This document shows, in pieces, positions 1-10,427 of a stretch of DNA of 64,000 nucleotides. The notes below the pieces were generated by a model. The model was given only the letters and a program-made list of their open reading frames with translations, was not told the origin of the DNA and made no database searches. The stretch covers positions 67,237,675 to 67,301,674 of the forward strand of contig CP136065.1 of the NCBI GenBank assembly GCA_032622095.1. Direction: 5' to 3'. Position 1 is the first letter of the stretch; every line of letters begins with the position of its first letter. The position numbers were made by a program, and so were the translations under genes. The DNA is from Siphonodentalium dalli (taxonomy: Eukaryota; Mollusca; Scaphopoda; Gadilida; Siphonodentaliidae).

Positions 1-219
1 GGCCATCTTGGTCGGTCGCCATATTGGATTCTGGTGTCGGAGTTTTGGCTAATTTACATAACGAATCGAGCGGAAATCAAGACCGCATGTGATATCGTCG
101 TTACTATAACGCGATCAAAGATACCTGGTGCATATAAAAAAAATGGCCGCCATTATGGGCGCCATCTTAGTCTGGAGTATCTGCGGCCACATTTGCTCTT
201 GTTAACAACCGAGAGAGAA

Positions 220-815
220 AATTAGAGGAGACATTAAGAAAGAAAATTAGTGGGGTGAAGTTGAGTCCTGGGGTGCAGATGTCGACCAATATCTCCTGGA
301 CTAATTGGCAAGGTGGTCTGAATGCTAAAGGCGAAGCTGCAGTTGACAAGCGTATGTGTGCTGTACTAGAGTCAGATATGTGTCCTCTGAAAACGCTGAA
401 GCTATTCATAAAAAAAACCTGATCCATCATATCCAACAGAAGTGAGAAAGAATCCATGTATTCAGAAACTCCAAAAGCGCATCCCATTTGGCACACTGCG
501 ATGCTACTTGGCAAACGGTCGTTCGTTGGTTACGTGAGGAATATCTGCAAAGGAGCTGGTACGTCCACGATATACGCTACACACTCTTTGCGCGCAATGG
601 CTATCCAGGCACTTAACGACGCTGGGTTCGAAACCCGTCACATTATGTTTATGAGTGGCCTAAGAGCGAAGCAGCTGCTGCAGTAAGGAGCTATAACAGG
701 GACTGCTCGAGAAGTCAAAAGGAAAATCTCAGTGACACTTTGTTTAAAACTGCTACAGCCAGTGATGCTCAGTTAGCTGATGAAAAATACTCCGAAGCAG
801 TCCTCAAGTCGTCAC
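220..815 (+). pseudogene. Decayed Crypton-type tyrosine recombinase, C-terminal catalytic part
   Basis: Translation of the + strand gives a coherent tyrosine-recombinase C-terminus. A block starting near 354 (RMCAVLESDMCPLKTL) is followed by HPIWH and then AGTSTIYATHSLRAMAI near 562-610. This is the H-x-x-R catalytic box of Crypton and related (DUF3504/ZMYM-like) recombinases. After about 670 the frame shifts and continues as AAVRSYNRDCSRSQ, placing the tyrosine nucleophile in the expected position. The copy is dead: there is an in-frame TGA at 420, a frame change near 667-675 and no N-terminal half. Family knowledge: these enzymes move Cryptons through a circular intermediate using a Tyr nucleophile. 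The alternative is a degraded host gene domesticated from a Crypton, but the stops argue for a transposon relic. Confidence 0.72.
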
Positions 816-1339
816 AGTCCTGACACGCCCAACCATTGCAATCATCAGCATCAACAATCGTCAATCCGAACACTACAACATGTACAAGTACAAGCGTCGT
901 GGTGATGTTCCCGGATTAATCTGCAATTTCTGGTCCTCACGTTGAACTCGTGGAGTCTGAATCGAATGAAGTTGCGGCTTTGAGACGTATAGATAATGTC
1001 ATGCAGTCGGATTTCTGTCAAATGCCAAGATTGAAACATGTCACTTCCATTTTTAATTTCGCAAAATGACTTTCTTGTATATAAATGTTGGTGTAGTTTG
1101 TGAAAAATGATTTGTATTATTGTGTTATTCATTGTCGTATAATACCATATTGTCGACCTTGACATTAAACTTTCAGATTAAAGTCACTCAGGCTAAACCC
1201 GACCAATTTTGAATCTCGCCCCAGAGTGGCCCTAGCCAAATTTCCGTTGGGAGACCAACATTTCTCTCGAATGTCTACTGTTTTATAACAGATATTTTCA
1301 CAACAAATGCGACATATTATCAAACACTGTTGTAATTAT
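816..1339. other. No recognised feature
   Basis: AT-rich sequence downstream of the recombinase relic. Short ORFs occur on both strands but none shows a motif I recognise. It may be the 3' part of the Crypton element, but I see no terminal sequence to prove it. Confidence 0.4.
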
Positions 1340-1500
1340 AAGCCGTCAACGTCGTTTTTCGGTTGATATATAAGGCGGCTATAGATCGATCAGTAGACAG
1401 AATAACATACTTTGTATAATCCACACAACAATTAAACATTATATTCTAACATAATTATATATTATGCATATAGTTTATTTCCGGTTTGTGCACACTCTAA
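1340..1500 (+). promoter_or_regulatory. Possible promoter / solo-LTR-like segment
   Basis: A TATATAAGGCGGC box near 1368 is followed about 25-30 bp later by a purine/pyrimidine start-like region (GATCAGTAGACAGAA). This spacing resembles promoters of invertebrate LTR retrotransposons. I found no matching second LTR, primer-binding site or gag/pol reading frame, so the call is weak and could be chance. Confidence 0.2.
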
Positions 1501-2920
1501 TTGCATGTGTGGACTCTTTAATATAATTTATTCATATACTATTCTGATAGAAGAGATTGGTCCATCATATTTCTTCGGTGAGCACAGAGTGAATCGTTTT
1601 ATCAACAAACATGAACCCCGAGGGGATTCAAACAAAATCTTCTGAATCATTGAATCCGTTGTTTATAACTTATATGTATATACTTTAACAAAATGTTGTC
1701 ACCAAAGCTGTTTTTATTTATTTATAAATATAATCACGGTTCCAGGCATTTGTTTGCGAAACCCGGTATGATTAATATTGTGATGTTATCAAGGAATTCA
1801 AGACCCGAAAAACGCTTTTAGGTCTATATATGTTTTCATAAACGCTTATTTCGTGTTTCGACGATTTAGTTAGACTGGCAGCATTAATTATCGCATTGTT
1901 TCCGAAGAAAATGGCATCGGTATACATCGGCCCAGTGTTAAAATGGTTCACATTTATTGTTCTTTCAGAGGAACAGAGCGATAATAAATTGCTTCTTGCA
2001 TGTTTTTGTTGTAACCTGAGGTCTGGAAACCTGAATGCAATATTAAAAGCCAACATTATTATAACATTAGACAGTAATTCACGCAGAGAAGATATATTAT
2101 GCAAAAGTGTCGTATCTCCTTCGACATTATGACCCAGAAGCCCGACGATGATTATTTACGCAAAATGTCTCCAAACATGGTTTCGTCATTTACTCTCAAT
2201 CGCGTGAACAACTTGTCATGTAATTCCCCATTAGAGTAGGTATCGTTGTGATCCATGTCGCATTTTGCAATATGTACGTAAACTGACAGTACCAAAATTT
2301 CAAACTTAATTTTCTCGGAAAATGGAAAAATGTACTTACAACATTATAGTTCTCAAGCGAAACGAAATTCAACCTTCCGACATGTGTTGAACTGCAATGT
2401 GATGCCATCACCATTTTCTCGGCGTCGTTCCACATCAAATGCGGTCAGTTCGTCAGACACAAAGATCTTACATATTTGTAAATATGCATAAGTTGTTAAC
2501 ATCGTGTGAATCAGACTAGTTATTACACGAACGCCATACTGTAAACACCGGGGAGATCCCACAATGTGTACTTTGGTTAAAACTGTGTCATGTTGTGTAT
2601 ACCATAGCGCTCGTTAATCCTCGCCACTCATATATTGGTGTTGAATGGGTAAAGAATGGGTTACAGTTAATCGATCTCCAAAAGTTCCACACGGTGTTGA
2701 GTGTTTTGCTTATGGCACATTCTTTATGTGATGTATATAAACGAAGTCTCGGCTTGCACAAGTGCTTTTTGGTTAATATCGTATCCATACTATCTTTATA
2801 CTATACTATTAATGTATTCTTGGGAAAATTTTCATAATTTGGTAACTTTTATTTCTAATTTATAACCTATAGCCAAAGCCATCCGTTCATGCCTTTAAAG
2901 GGGTACTGTCCACTAAAGCC
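1500..2920. other. No recognised feature
   Basis: About 1.4 kb of AT-rich sequence with short ORFs on both strands (for example 1896-2132 +, 2353-2562 -). None has a recognisable domain, and the overlapping antisense ORFs argue against coding. Nothing else stands out. Confidence 0.4.
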
Positions 2921-2929
2921 GGCAATTTA

Positions 2930-3195
2930 TTGGACCATATCCTTTTATAGTCAACAGAATATATGAAACAAAAGAATTAATTTGAGCCATGGATTAGTGC
3001 AAATTACACGCGTCTGCTCTACGAATGATGCAAACAACATGGTAAATATAATGATAATTAATTTACGACTGGAGTCATAAATTAATTTTCATTATAGTTG
3101 CCATGTTATTTGCATAGGGTGTATTTTGCAGTAATCAATGGCTCAAATTCAGTCATTTGTTGCATATATCCTGTTGAGTATAAATCTTATGATAT
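2930..3195. repeat. Long imperfect palindrome (foldback MITE-like)
   Basis: The left arm, about 2938-3068, contains GTCAACAGAATATATG, AATTTGAGCCATGGATTA, ACATGG and AATTAATTTA. It reads back in the right arm, about 3073-3192, as the reverse complement (CATATATCCTGTTGAG, TAATCAATGGCTCAAATT, CCATGTT, AAATTAATTT). The arms are roughly 120 bp with mismatches and one 15-bp gap, and the loop is only a few bases. This shape is typical of an aged foldback or MITE insertion. I could not fix a target-site duplication. Confidence 0.75.
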
Positions 3196-3312
3196 GCGGT
3201 ATAAATACTAGTTACATTTCCGGAATAATAAACTATTAACATATATCGCAATTGTTATTACATTCTAAAGCACCACATTGCACCAGATCAAAGAGACGGT
3301 ACATCGTACAGG

Positions 3313-4680
3313 TTATGAAAGACTATTTTCCTTGGACATTAGTTCAGGTGTGAAGTATTTTTTATCCAGATATGGTCCTAGGTAATTATGAAAATCCTGT
3401 GCATTTGCCCAATGGGGAAAATGACCTTTTGCCATTTCTTCAAGTTGAAATGCTTTAGGAAATTTAGACAAAGCCATAGGAATGCAGCTCAATGAATCAA
3501 TAACCATAACACTATTACATTGTAAGCTCGCTATTTTCTTACCATTCAGAATAACTGTAGGCTTTGAATTTCCATTGTTTACCAAGTAATGTAGGATAAA
3601 TTGACTATCATAGCCTCTTGCTATGTTAGCAATATATGTGATACCTTTAAGGTTTTCAGTGTAAAATGACCATTCACAAAAGCTTTCGAATACATGTTCA
3701 TTTTCAAACGCATGTTCTATGGTGGTAGATACAGAATCACATGAATTTCATACTTCACTAATGGGTTTGCATATAAAATTTTCACAAGTAAGTTGTACAA
3801 CACAAAAATTCAGTACATGAACACCAGTATCTTGCTTGCATTCAAAAACTATGAATGGTATATTTCCTTCGTTCTGTGGTTCTTTTTTTCCATACTGCTG
3901 AATGTGACATCTGTGGTCTGGTTCAACACTTTACTTGGAGTATTTACACACCTTCTTCGCCTTGCAAATATGTCTTTTTTCCTTTCTTTTGATGACTTCC
4001 ATCCCACACTTTTCACACTGGTATATCAAGTCACAAACGGTTTTGCTTTGTCTTGGTGAAACTTTCAGATGATTTTCAAAGCTTGTCCTTAAACATATTG
4101 CACAGTATATCAGTTGTTCAATGTGACATATCTGGCTCTTGAAATACATAAAGCTGTGCGGTCATGGATTATCACCCCTGTTTAGTAAGTCGAACTGGCA
4201 TCACAATGTTCACAACAATAAATACACCCGATAAATCCTGTGATAGTTGTGCTCACATCGTAGTGGTTGTCATTAAAATAAAAATGAACAACTTTACTTT
4301 TTTTGATTTGTGGTGGCTGGAACAGGAAGCCTTCGTCAGAAATTGACTATGTATATTGATGACATAGTCCGGGTACAGTTATTATTGTATACTGTTGTAC
4401 TCTTAAAGTCCACAAATGCTGTCTTGCGGAACACCAGCTTTATCAAGTCATGTTTTTGCGGTTTCACTCTGAAGAGCTGTTGTTGACCTTCTTATTCGTT
4501 CTCATTGCTTTTTCCATTCAACAGTATCATTTTTGTCAGCACCACACAAATCTACAACGACAGCCTTCCTCGCAAAACACATGTTATCTTCTGCATTATG
4601 AATCAGAATCACCCTTTTCTTTGCTGTTTTGATTTTGTTTTTATCACTAAATGCTCCATAATGTAACATGTGTCGTGCTG
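3313..4680 (-). pseudogene. Decayed family-B DNA polymerase (Polinton/adintovirus-like), N-terminal and exonuclease part
   Basis: Minus-strand reading gives ordered blocks of a protein-primed DNA polymerase of the Polinton/Maverick type. Near 4600-4680 is a block with EDNMCFAR. Near 4250-4300 is a DNHYDV...GFIGC..CC..C block, and 3934-4149 encodes a Cys/His-rich zinc-finger segment. At 3313-3930 lies the start of the exonuclease domain, containing ARGYDSQF, VMVIDSLSCIPMALSKFPK and YLDKKYF. From 4149 to 3313 the frame is open except for a TAA at 3931-3933 and a TGA at 3748-3750; further upstream there are extra frameshifts and stops. The acidic residue expected first in the Exo I motif is replaced (the copy reads VFE near 3843). 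No palm domain, integrase or capsid genes are seen nearby, so this is a truncated fossil. The closest alternative is another virus-derived PolB copy. Confidence 0.75.
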
Positions 4681-5147
4681 TCCCGCTGGCATGTTTGTAA
4701 CAGATATGTTAAAGGTCATCTAACCGTCACTTTCTCTATGTGATCCAACAATAATTCACCAGTTAAGATTATCTGCTTCTGTTAATTTGAATTCCTATAT
4801 CTATAACCCTGTCTGATAGATGAACATTCGGACCGTATTTCTTTGTCCCGCGTCACATTCATCCTCTTAAACTGTCCACCATATCTTCGAAAATACTGTG
4901 GAGATCTTGAATTGGTTGCTTAAATTCTTGAGATGTAACTCAAAATTTCTTTTGACGCAGTTTTGAATCTCCTCAAATATGTGTCTGTAAAATTCTTGAT
5001 GGTCTAATACTTATCCTCATCGAGTCGTAATCGTCTGTTGCTCTCTCGCTCACTTTCGCTATCGGAGGATGGCACGAGACACTTCATTCTAAAATGACGG
5101 TTTTGGCGCATACGGACATGCGCAGTCATCGTCGAGCAATACCATAA
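4681..5147. other. No recognised feature
   Basis: May hold the badly decayed N-terminus of the polymerase relic on the minus strand (near 4850-5000), but I cannot align it. A run of short ORFs on both strands has no recognisable domain. Confidence 0.35.
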
Positions 5148-5598
5148 GGTTACACTGGTGTAAATGTTTCCCATAGGCCTCAGTGCTAACGTTTTAGCGT
5201 ATAGTGTTGGCAATATAAATGTTGGGTCCAAAATTTTCTTTAAATCTGAAAAATTGACATTTTGGGAAACTTTTTACACAAAAAAATCATGTCTGTCTAG
5301 CAGGGAATTCGCCTTTAAATCTTATGTTTTCGTAACTAGTGTCAGAACCGCATAAAAAAATACAGTCATATTTTAGACCACACCAAAATATTCAAACTTC
5401 ACTACAAAGGGTTAATTCCTGTGTCAATGGTTATTTTACCTATGGGAAATCATAGGGAAGAGGTGTGATGATTTTTTTATGTGAAAAGCACACAAGGCTA
5501 TTGACCAATCAGGGCCCAATGTCTATTTTATTCTCTCCTATATATTCCTCCCGCATCCGCTAGATGTCACTCGGAACCTTATTTACACCAGTGTAACC
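5148..5598. mobile_element. 451-bp TIR MITE, copy 1
   Basis: Starts GGTTACACTGGTGTAAAT and ends ATTTACACCAGTGTAACC, a perfect 18-bp terminal inverted repeat. The interior is AT-rich, has no transposase and contains a roughly 63-codon ORF that is just a conserved copy of the repeat. The superfamily is not certain from these ends. Confidence 0.85.
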
Positions 5599-6500
5599 TA
5601 AAGCGATAGCCCGCTTTTTCGCGGAATAATTGTAACTCCCTACATTTCTTCAGAATTGCCCATCAATGGAAAAAATGTGTTCAAAAACAATATCACCCCT
5701 ATGGTTCTTTATTTATCACACACAATTTAACCCCACCCCCTTTAACAAATTATTCATCAAAAAGGCACAATTTTCCACCACCAGTCATGTTCAGGCCCCA
5801 TTTTCACTCAGTTTTAGGGGTCTGGTGTTGCAAACTTGGATCAGCTATGGAAGACTGTACAATATTCTTTCCATGAGAGAACTTCTGGTGATGTGAGGTC
5901 ATTGAGTCCAGATCTGATCAGCTGAGCATCAAGCGCATGACTTTATCAGCACATTGAAGAATAAAATATGACATTTTCAGGTCTGCAAGGGTGATCCAAG
6001 ATAACTGGATGTGGGTGTATATTGAATTAGTTGAATAAAGATATGCTCTCTTTGAATTGCTGAAGCATTTTCTTAAATGTGTCCAAGTTTTAGTGCTATT
6101 AACCTTCAAATGACCATACCCACCAGTGGAAATGACACACTTTTATGATATATATCTGTATATCACTGGCTATAAAATCCAAAATACTTGTTAGATTAGG
6201 TTCTTATAACAATTGATATATGTGTCGTTGACATGCTCATGTTATGGGTCATTTGCATTATCATGTGACTATTACCACCTTGAAATTTTTTGAAAATACC
6301 TTGAAAAATTGGCATTTTTTATGAAAAATCTTACTATTTTTTTGGCTGATGTAAGTGAAAGAAGACATCAGCAGCAAGAATAGCCACACCAAGCATGAGA
6401 TATTCATTGGACTGAAAGACCAGGCTCTGTAAAATGCATTAAAATGCTTTAAAGTGACTCCCAGGAATCAAAAATGATAAAAAGCTATTTTTTCCCTTTA
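5599..6500. repeat. 902-bp spacer unit, copy 1
   Basis: Lies between two TIR elements and starts TAAAG and ends CTTTA, so the inverted repeat of the flanking elements is extended by 5 bp across the junctions. It has no recognisable gene. The short ORFs at 5666-5896 (+) and 5918-6109 (-) recur in the second spacer only because the DNA is duplicated. Confidence 0.8.
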
Positions 6501-6951
6501 GGTTACACTGGTGTAAATGTTTCCCATAGGCCTCAGTGCTAACGTTTTAGCGTATAGTGTTGGCAATATAAATGTTGGGTCCAAAATTTTCTTTAAATCT
6601 GAAAAATTGACATTTTGGGAAACTTTTTACACAAAAAAATCATGTCTGTCTAGCAGGGAATTCGCCTTTAAATCTTATGTTTTCGTAACTAGTGTCAGAA
6701 CCGCATAAAAAAATACAGTCATATTTTAGACCACACCAAAATATTCAAACTTCACTACAAAGGGTTAATTCCTGTGTCAATGGTTATTTTACCTATGGGA
6801 AATCATAGGGAAGAGGTGTGATGATTTTTTTATGTGAAAAGCACACAAGGCTATTGACCAATCAGGGCCCAATGTCTATTTTATTCTCTCCTATATATTC
6901 CTCCCGCATCCGCTAGATGTCACTCGGAACCTTATTTACACCAGTGTAACC
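6501..6951. mobile_element. 451-bp TIR MITE, copy 2
   Basis: Identical by eye to copy 1, with the same GGTTACACTGGTGTAAAT inverted ends. It is flanked by TTTA and TAAA rather than by a direct repeat, which fits a tandem-duplication product and not an independent insertion. Confidence 0.85.
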
Positions 6952-7853
6952 TAAAGCGATAGCCCGCTTTTTCGCGGAATAATTGTAACTCCCTACATTT
7001 CTTCAGAATTGCCCATCAATGGAAAAAATGTGTTCAAAAACAATATCACCCCTATGGTTCTTTATTTATCACACACAATTTAACCCCACCCCCTTTAACA
7101 AATTATTCATCAAAAAGGCACAATTTTCCACCACCAGTCATGTTCAGGCCCCATTTTCACTCAGTTTTAGGGGTCTGGTGTTGCAAACTTGGATCAGCTA
7201 TGGAAGACTGTACAATATTCTTTCCATGAGAGAACTTCTGGTGATGTGAGGTCATTGAGTCCAGATCTGATCAGCTGAGCATCAAGCGCATGACTTTATC
7301 AGCACATTGAAGAATAAAATATGACATTTTCAGGTCTGCAAGGGTGATCCAAGATAACTGGATGTGGGTGTATATTGAATTAGTTGAATAAAGATATGCT
7401 CTCTTTGAATTGCTGAAGCATTTTCTTAAATGTGTCCAAGTTTTAGTGCTATTAACCTTCAAATGACCATACCCACCAGTGGAAATGACACACTTTTATG
7501 ATATATATCTGTATATCACTGGCTATAAAATCCAAAATACTTGTTAGATTAGGTTCTTATAACAATTGATATATGTGTCGTTGACATGCTCATGTTATGG
7601 GTCATTTGCATTATCATGTGACTATTACCACCTTGAAATTTTTTGAAAATACCTTGAAAAATTGGCATTTTTTATGAAAAATCTTACTATTTTTTTGGCT
7701 GATGTAAGTGAAAGAAGACATCAGCAGCAAGAATAGCCACACCAAGCATGAGATATTCATTGGACTGAAAGACCAGGCTCTGTAAAATGCATTAAAATGC
7801 TTTAAAGTGACTCCCAGGAATCAAAAATGATAAAAAGCTATTTTTTCCCTTTA
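6952..7853. repeat. 902-bp spacer unit, copy 2
   Basis: Second copy of the spacer at 5599-6500, identical by eye along its length. Confidence 0.8.
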
Positions 7854-8304
7854 GGTTACACTGGTGTAAATGTTTCCCATAGGCCTCAGTGCTAACGTTT
7901 TAGCGTATAGTGTTGGCAATATAAATGTTGGGTCCAAAATTTTCTTTAAATCTGAAAAATTGACATTTTGGGAAACTTTTTACACAAAAAAATCATGTCT
8001 GTCTAGCAGGGAATTCGCCTTTAAATCTTATGTTTTCGTAACTAGTGTCAGAACCGCATAAAAAAATACAGTCATATTTTAGACCACACCAAAATATTCA
8101 AACTTCACTACAAAGGGTTAATTCCTGTGCCAATGGTTATTTTACCTATGGGAAATCATAGGGAAGAGGTGTGATGATTTTTTTATGTGAAAAGCACACA
8201 AGGCTATTGACCAATCAGGGCCCAGTGTCTATTTTATTCTCTCCTATATATTCCTCCCGCATCCGCTAGATGTCACTCGGAACCTTATTTACACCAGTGT
8301 AACC
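7854..8304. mobile_element. 451-bp TIR MITE, copy 3
   Basis: Third copy with intact 18-bp ends and two visible substitutions relative to copies 1 and 2. Its right flank starts ATAA, matching the left flank of copy 1. Copies 1 and 3 therefore form the outer edges of one integrated block. Confidence 0.85.
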
Positions 8305-8869
8305 ATAAAAGTAACGCGCGTTTTCATCACGCCGTCACTTCACTCCCGATTGAGTAACGCACCGGGCACTCACCTTTGAACCCACGATTGCGGAGTAACA
8401 ACATACAACATTAAATTTTGAGAAAAATTGCATTAGCAGCGCTATAGAATACAGTGTGTACGATAACTACTTCAGATGTAACCGGAGTTCATGGGTGAAG
8501 CTTATTCCGGGAATCCGAACTGGATGCACAATTCAACACACATCATATGATGCCGTTACCGTTGCTAAATACACATATACAAACCTGAACATCAACTGAC
8601 GAAATCGGGGATGCGAAATCTGCATGAGATCGACAATCGAGACACATCAACCGAAGCGTCAAATAATGAAATCACCATTCTAAACACAGATGACTCACAC
8701 GTGGAAGTAATAAATGTTGTAGCTAAAGGAGAGATCGATGTAGAAATTACACAAAAGACCATACGAACTATAAAGATAAAAGCGCGCACATCACGTACAT
8801 AATTTGAAAAAGTAAAACAATAATATAAATACATTATATCTGGGGGACCTGAAAATGACAGGTCAGTGC

Positions 8870-9905
8870 GGTGCACCCTCTTTCTCTGTGGAATTTCGTT
8901 GACTCCCTTTTAATAGGATATCCTAATGTACATATTTGCGCACGCATTCATTCCAGTGAGTTAAAGGCACGTGAGGCCTTAGTTGTCGAAAATATTTATA
9001 TTTGTTCCAATCACCGTAAACAGAAAAACATTAAAACGCATACAGTTTCGTTCATATATACCATGACCATCGCGTAAACAGCATGTTCTCATAAAGATTT
9101 ACTATATTTTACCTAAGCAAGAGCCTGATTGTGTTACAGAAGACAGCACAATGCTGCTGGCTAATCACACACAAATGACATAAACGCTCTTTATTCGTTC
9201 CATATCAGGAATTCACCAACAAAGAACGCTCTTTATGTTTACCATCATAATATAAACAAACACCAGAAAAGTAACTTTTTATGCTTTTGTTTACATAACA
9301 ATGGTCAAATATATGACAATAACATACTGTTAATGCGATATTTCTTATTTGTATATGGACAAAGTCTGTCTACATTTTGTTGTTCTTTCTGTTTGTGGCG
9401 GTGTTTGACGGGTGGAAATATTTTCACAGGATACCCACCGCCAAGGCCAACCGTACCTTTAAGTGAATTTCAGCAGAAAATCCGTTCCCAATCCTTATTC
9501 TAAACACGCGGACGTCATAAAACACGTTATGAAAGAAAAAGAGTTACATAATCCATGTTACAATTCAATCACGTAAATGATGACCATTACATCAACGGAG
9601 ATCGCTTTAATAAAATGTGCGAGCGTCGCCGACGACGTAACGTCGTGTCAGCCCCATTTCAAGTTTCCCTAAACTTCAACACAGGTGTGTTTCTTCTTTT
9701 TCTTCTTTTTTTTTAACATAAATTGTCATAACACCGTCCAAAATGTGACAAATTTATTCGGGGTAAAGTTTGTTAATAATATACACTACATTTTATACAT
9801 GGCTGTCACACAAAGCAAGTCAAAGTCAACAACGGAGCAAAGCTATTTTCGGATTTTTACCAACACGCATATCACATCACCGACCACTCTCAAATAATCA
9901 CAACA
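8870..9905. repeat. Ancient duplication, copy 1 (interrupted)
   Basis: Blocks here recur in order at 10428-11310. They include a CACGCATTCATT segment before 8961, ACACCGTCCAAAATGTGA near 9732, TTATTCGG..TAAAGTTT, ATTTTATACATGG near 9790, CGGATTTTTACCA and a final AACAACAATTCTATAAC-like end. Copy 1 is split at 8961-9462 by a family A element. No ORF is shared, so the duplicated unit looks like a degenerate repeat. Confidence 0.7.
8961..9462 (+). mobile_element. Family A TIR element, copy 1
   Basis: Begins TTAAAGGCACGTGAGGCCTT and ends CCGTACCTTTAA, an imperfect inverted repeat with TTAA at each edge. Inside are two AACGCTCTTT words 42 bp apart (AAAGAGCGTT on the other strand) and, near the right end, a GGTGGAAATATTTTCACAGG segment. 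The sister copy of the duplication (10428-11310) lacks this insert at the equivalent place, supporting a real insertion. It is non-coding, so non-autonomous. Confidence 0.8.
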
Positions 9906-9941
9906 CAACAATTCTATAACAAGTTATAGCCAGATTTACTT

Positions 9942-10389
9942 AAAGGCACGTGAGGCCTTAGTTGTCGAAAATATTCATATTTGTTCCAATCACCGTAAAC
10001 AGAAAAACATTAAAACGCATACAGTTTCGTTCATATATACCATGACCATCGCGTAAACAGTATGTTATCATAAAGATTTACTATATTTTACCTAAGCAAG
10101 AGCCTGATTGTGTTACAGAAGACAGCACAATGATGCTGGCTAATCACACATAAATGGCATAAACGCTCTTTATTCGTTCCATATCAGGAATTCACCAACA
10201 AAGAACGCTCTTTATGTTTACCATCATAATATAAACAAACACCAGAAAAGTTACTGTTTATGCGATATTTCTTATTTGTATACGGACAAAGTCTGTCTAC
10301 ATTTTGTTGTTCTTTCTGTTTGTGGCGGTTTTTGACGGGTGGAAATATTTTCACAGGATACCCACCGCCAAGGCCAACCGTACCTTTAA
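9942..10389 (+). mobile_element. Family A TIR element, copy 2
   Basis: Same orientation and nearly the same sequence as copy 1, from TTAAAGGCACGTGAGGCC to CGTACCTTTAA, but about 50 bp shorter because an internal stretch (near 9280-9330 in copy 1) is missing. The paired words lie at 10162 and 10204 on the minus strand, exactly 42 bp apart. Confidence 0.82.
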
Positions 10390-10427
10390 ATATATTGCAT
10401 TGTACATTTCACAAAATGCATTAAACC

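Larger units (their letters stand above)
5148..8304. repeat. 1353-bp tandem duplication: three 451-bp TIR elements with two 902-bp spacers
   Basis: The sequence from 5148 repeats at 6501 and 7854, an exact 1353-bp period. Each unit is a 451-bp element with terminal inverted repeats plus a 902-bp spacer; the array ends with a third element and no third spacer. By eye copies 1 and 2 are identical. Copy 3 differs at two positions: T to C near 8130 and A to G near 8225. The whole block is flanked by ATAA on the left (5144-5147) and ATAA on the right (8305-8308). Near-identity implies very recent amplification, or an assembly duplication. Confidence 0.93.

Noticed and set aside
1-230. GGCCGCCAT/ATGGCGGCC words as a possible regulatory element
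   Set aside because: Similar words near 42668, 46254 and 47450 occur in different contexts without a common flank; too short to define a feature.
620-640. GGGTTCGAAACCC resembles a tRNA T-arm
   Set aside because: It lies in the coding relic of the Crypton recombinase (AGFETRH) and no D-arm, anticodon arm or acceptor stem can be built around it.
5666-7249. Identical ORFs repeated 1353 bp apart
   Set aside because: Identity is explained by the recent DNA duplication, not by protein conservation.
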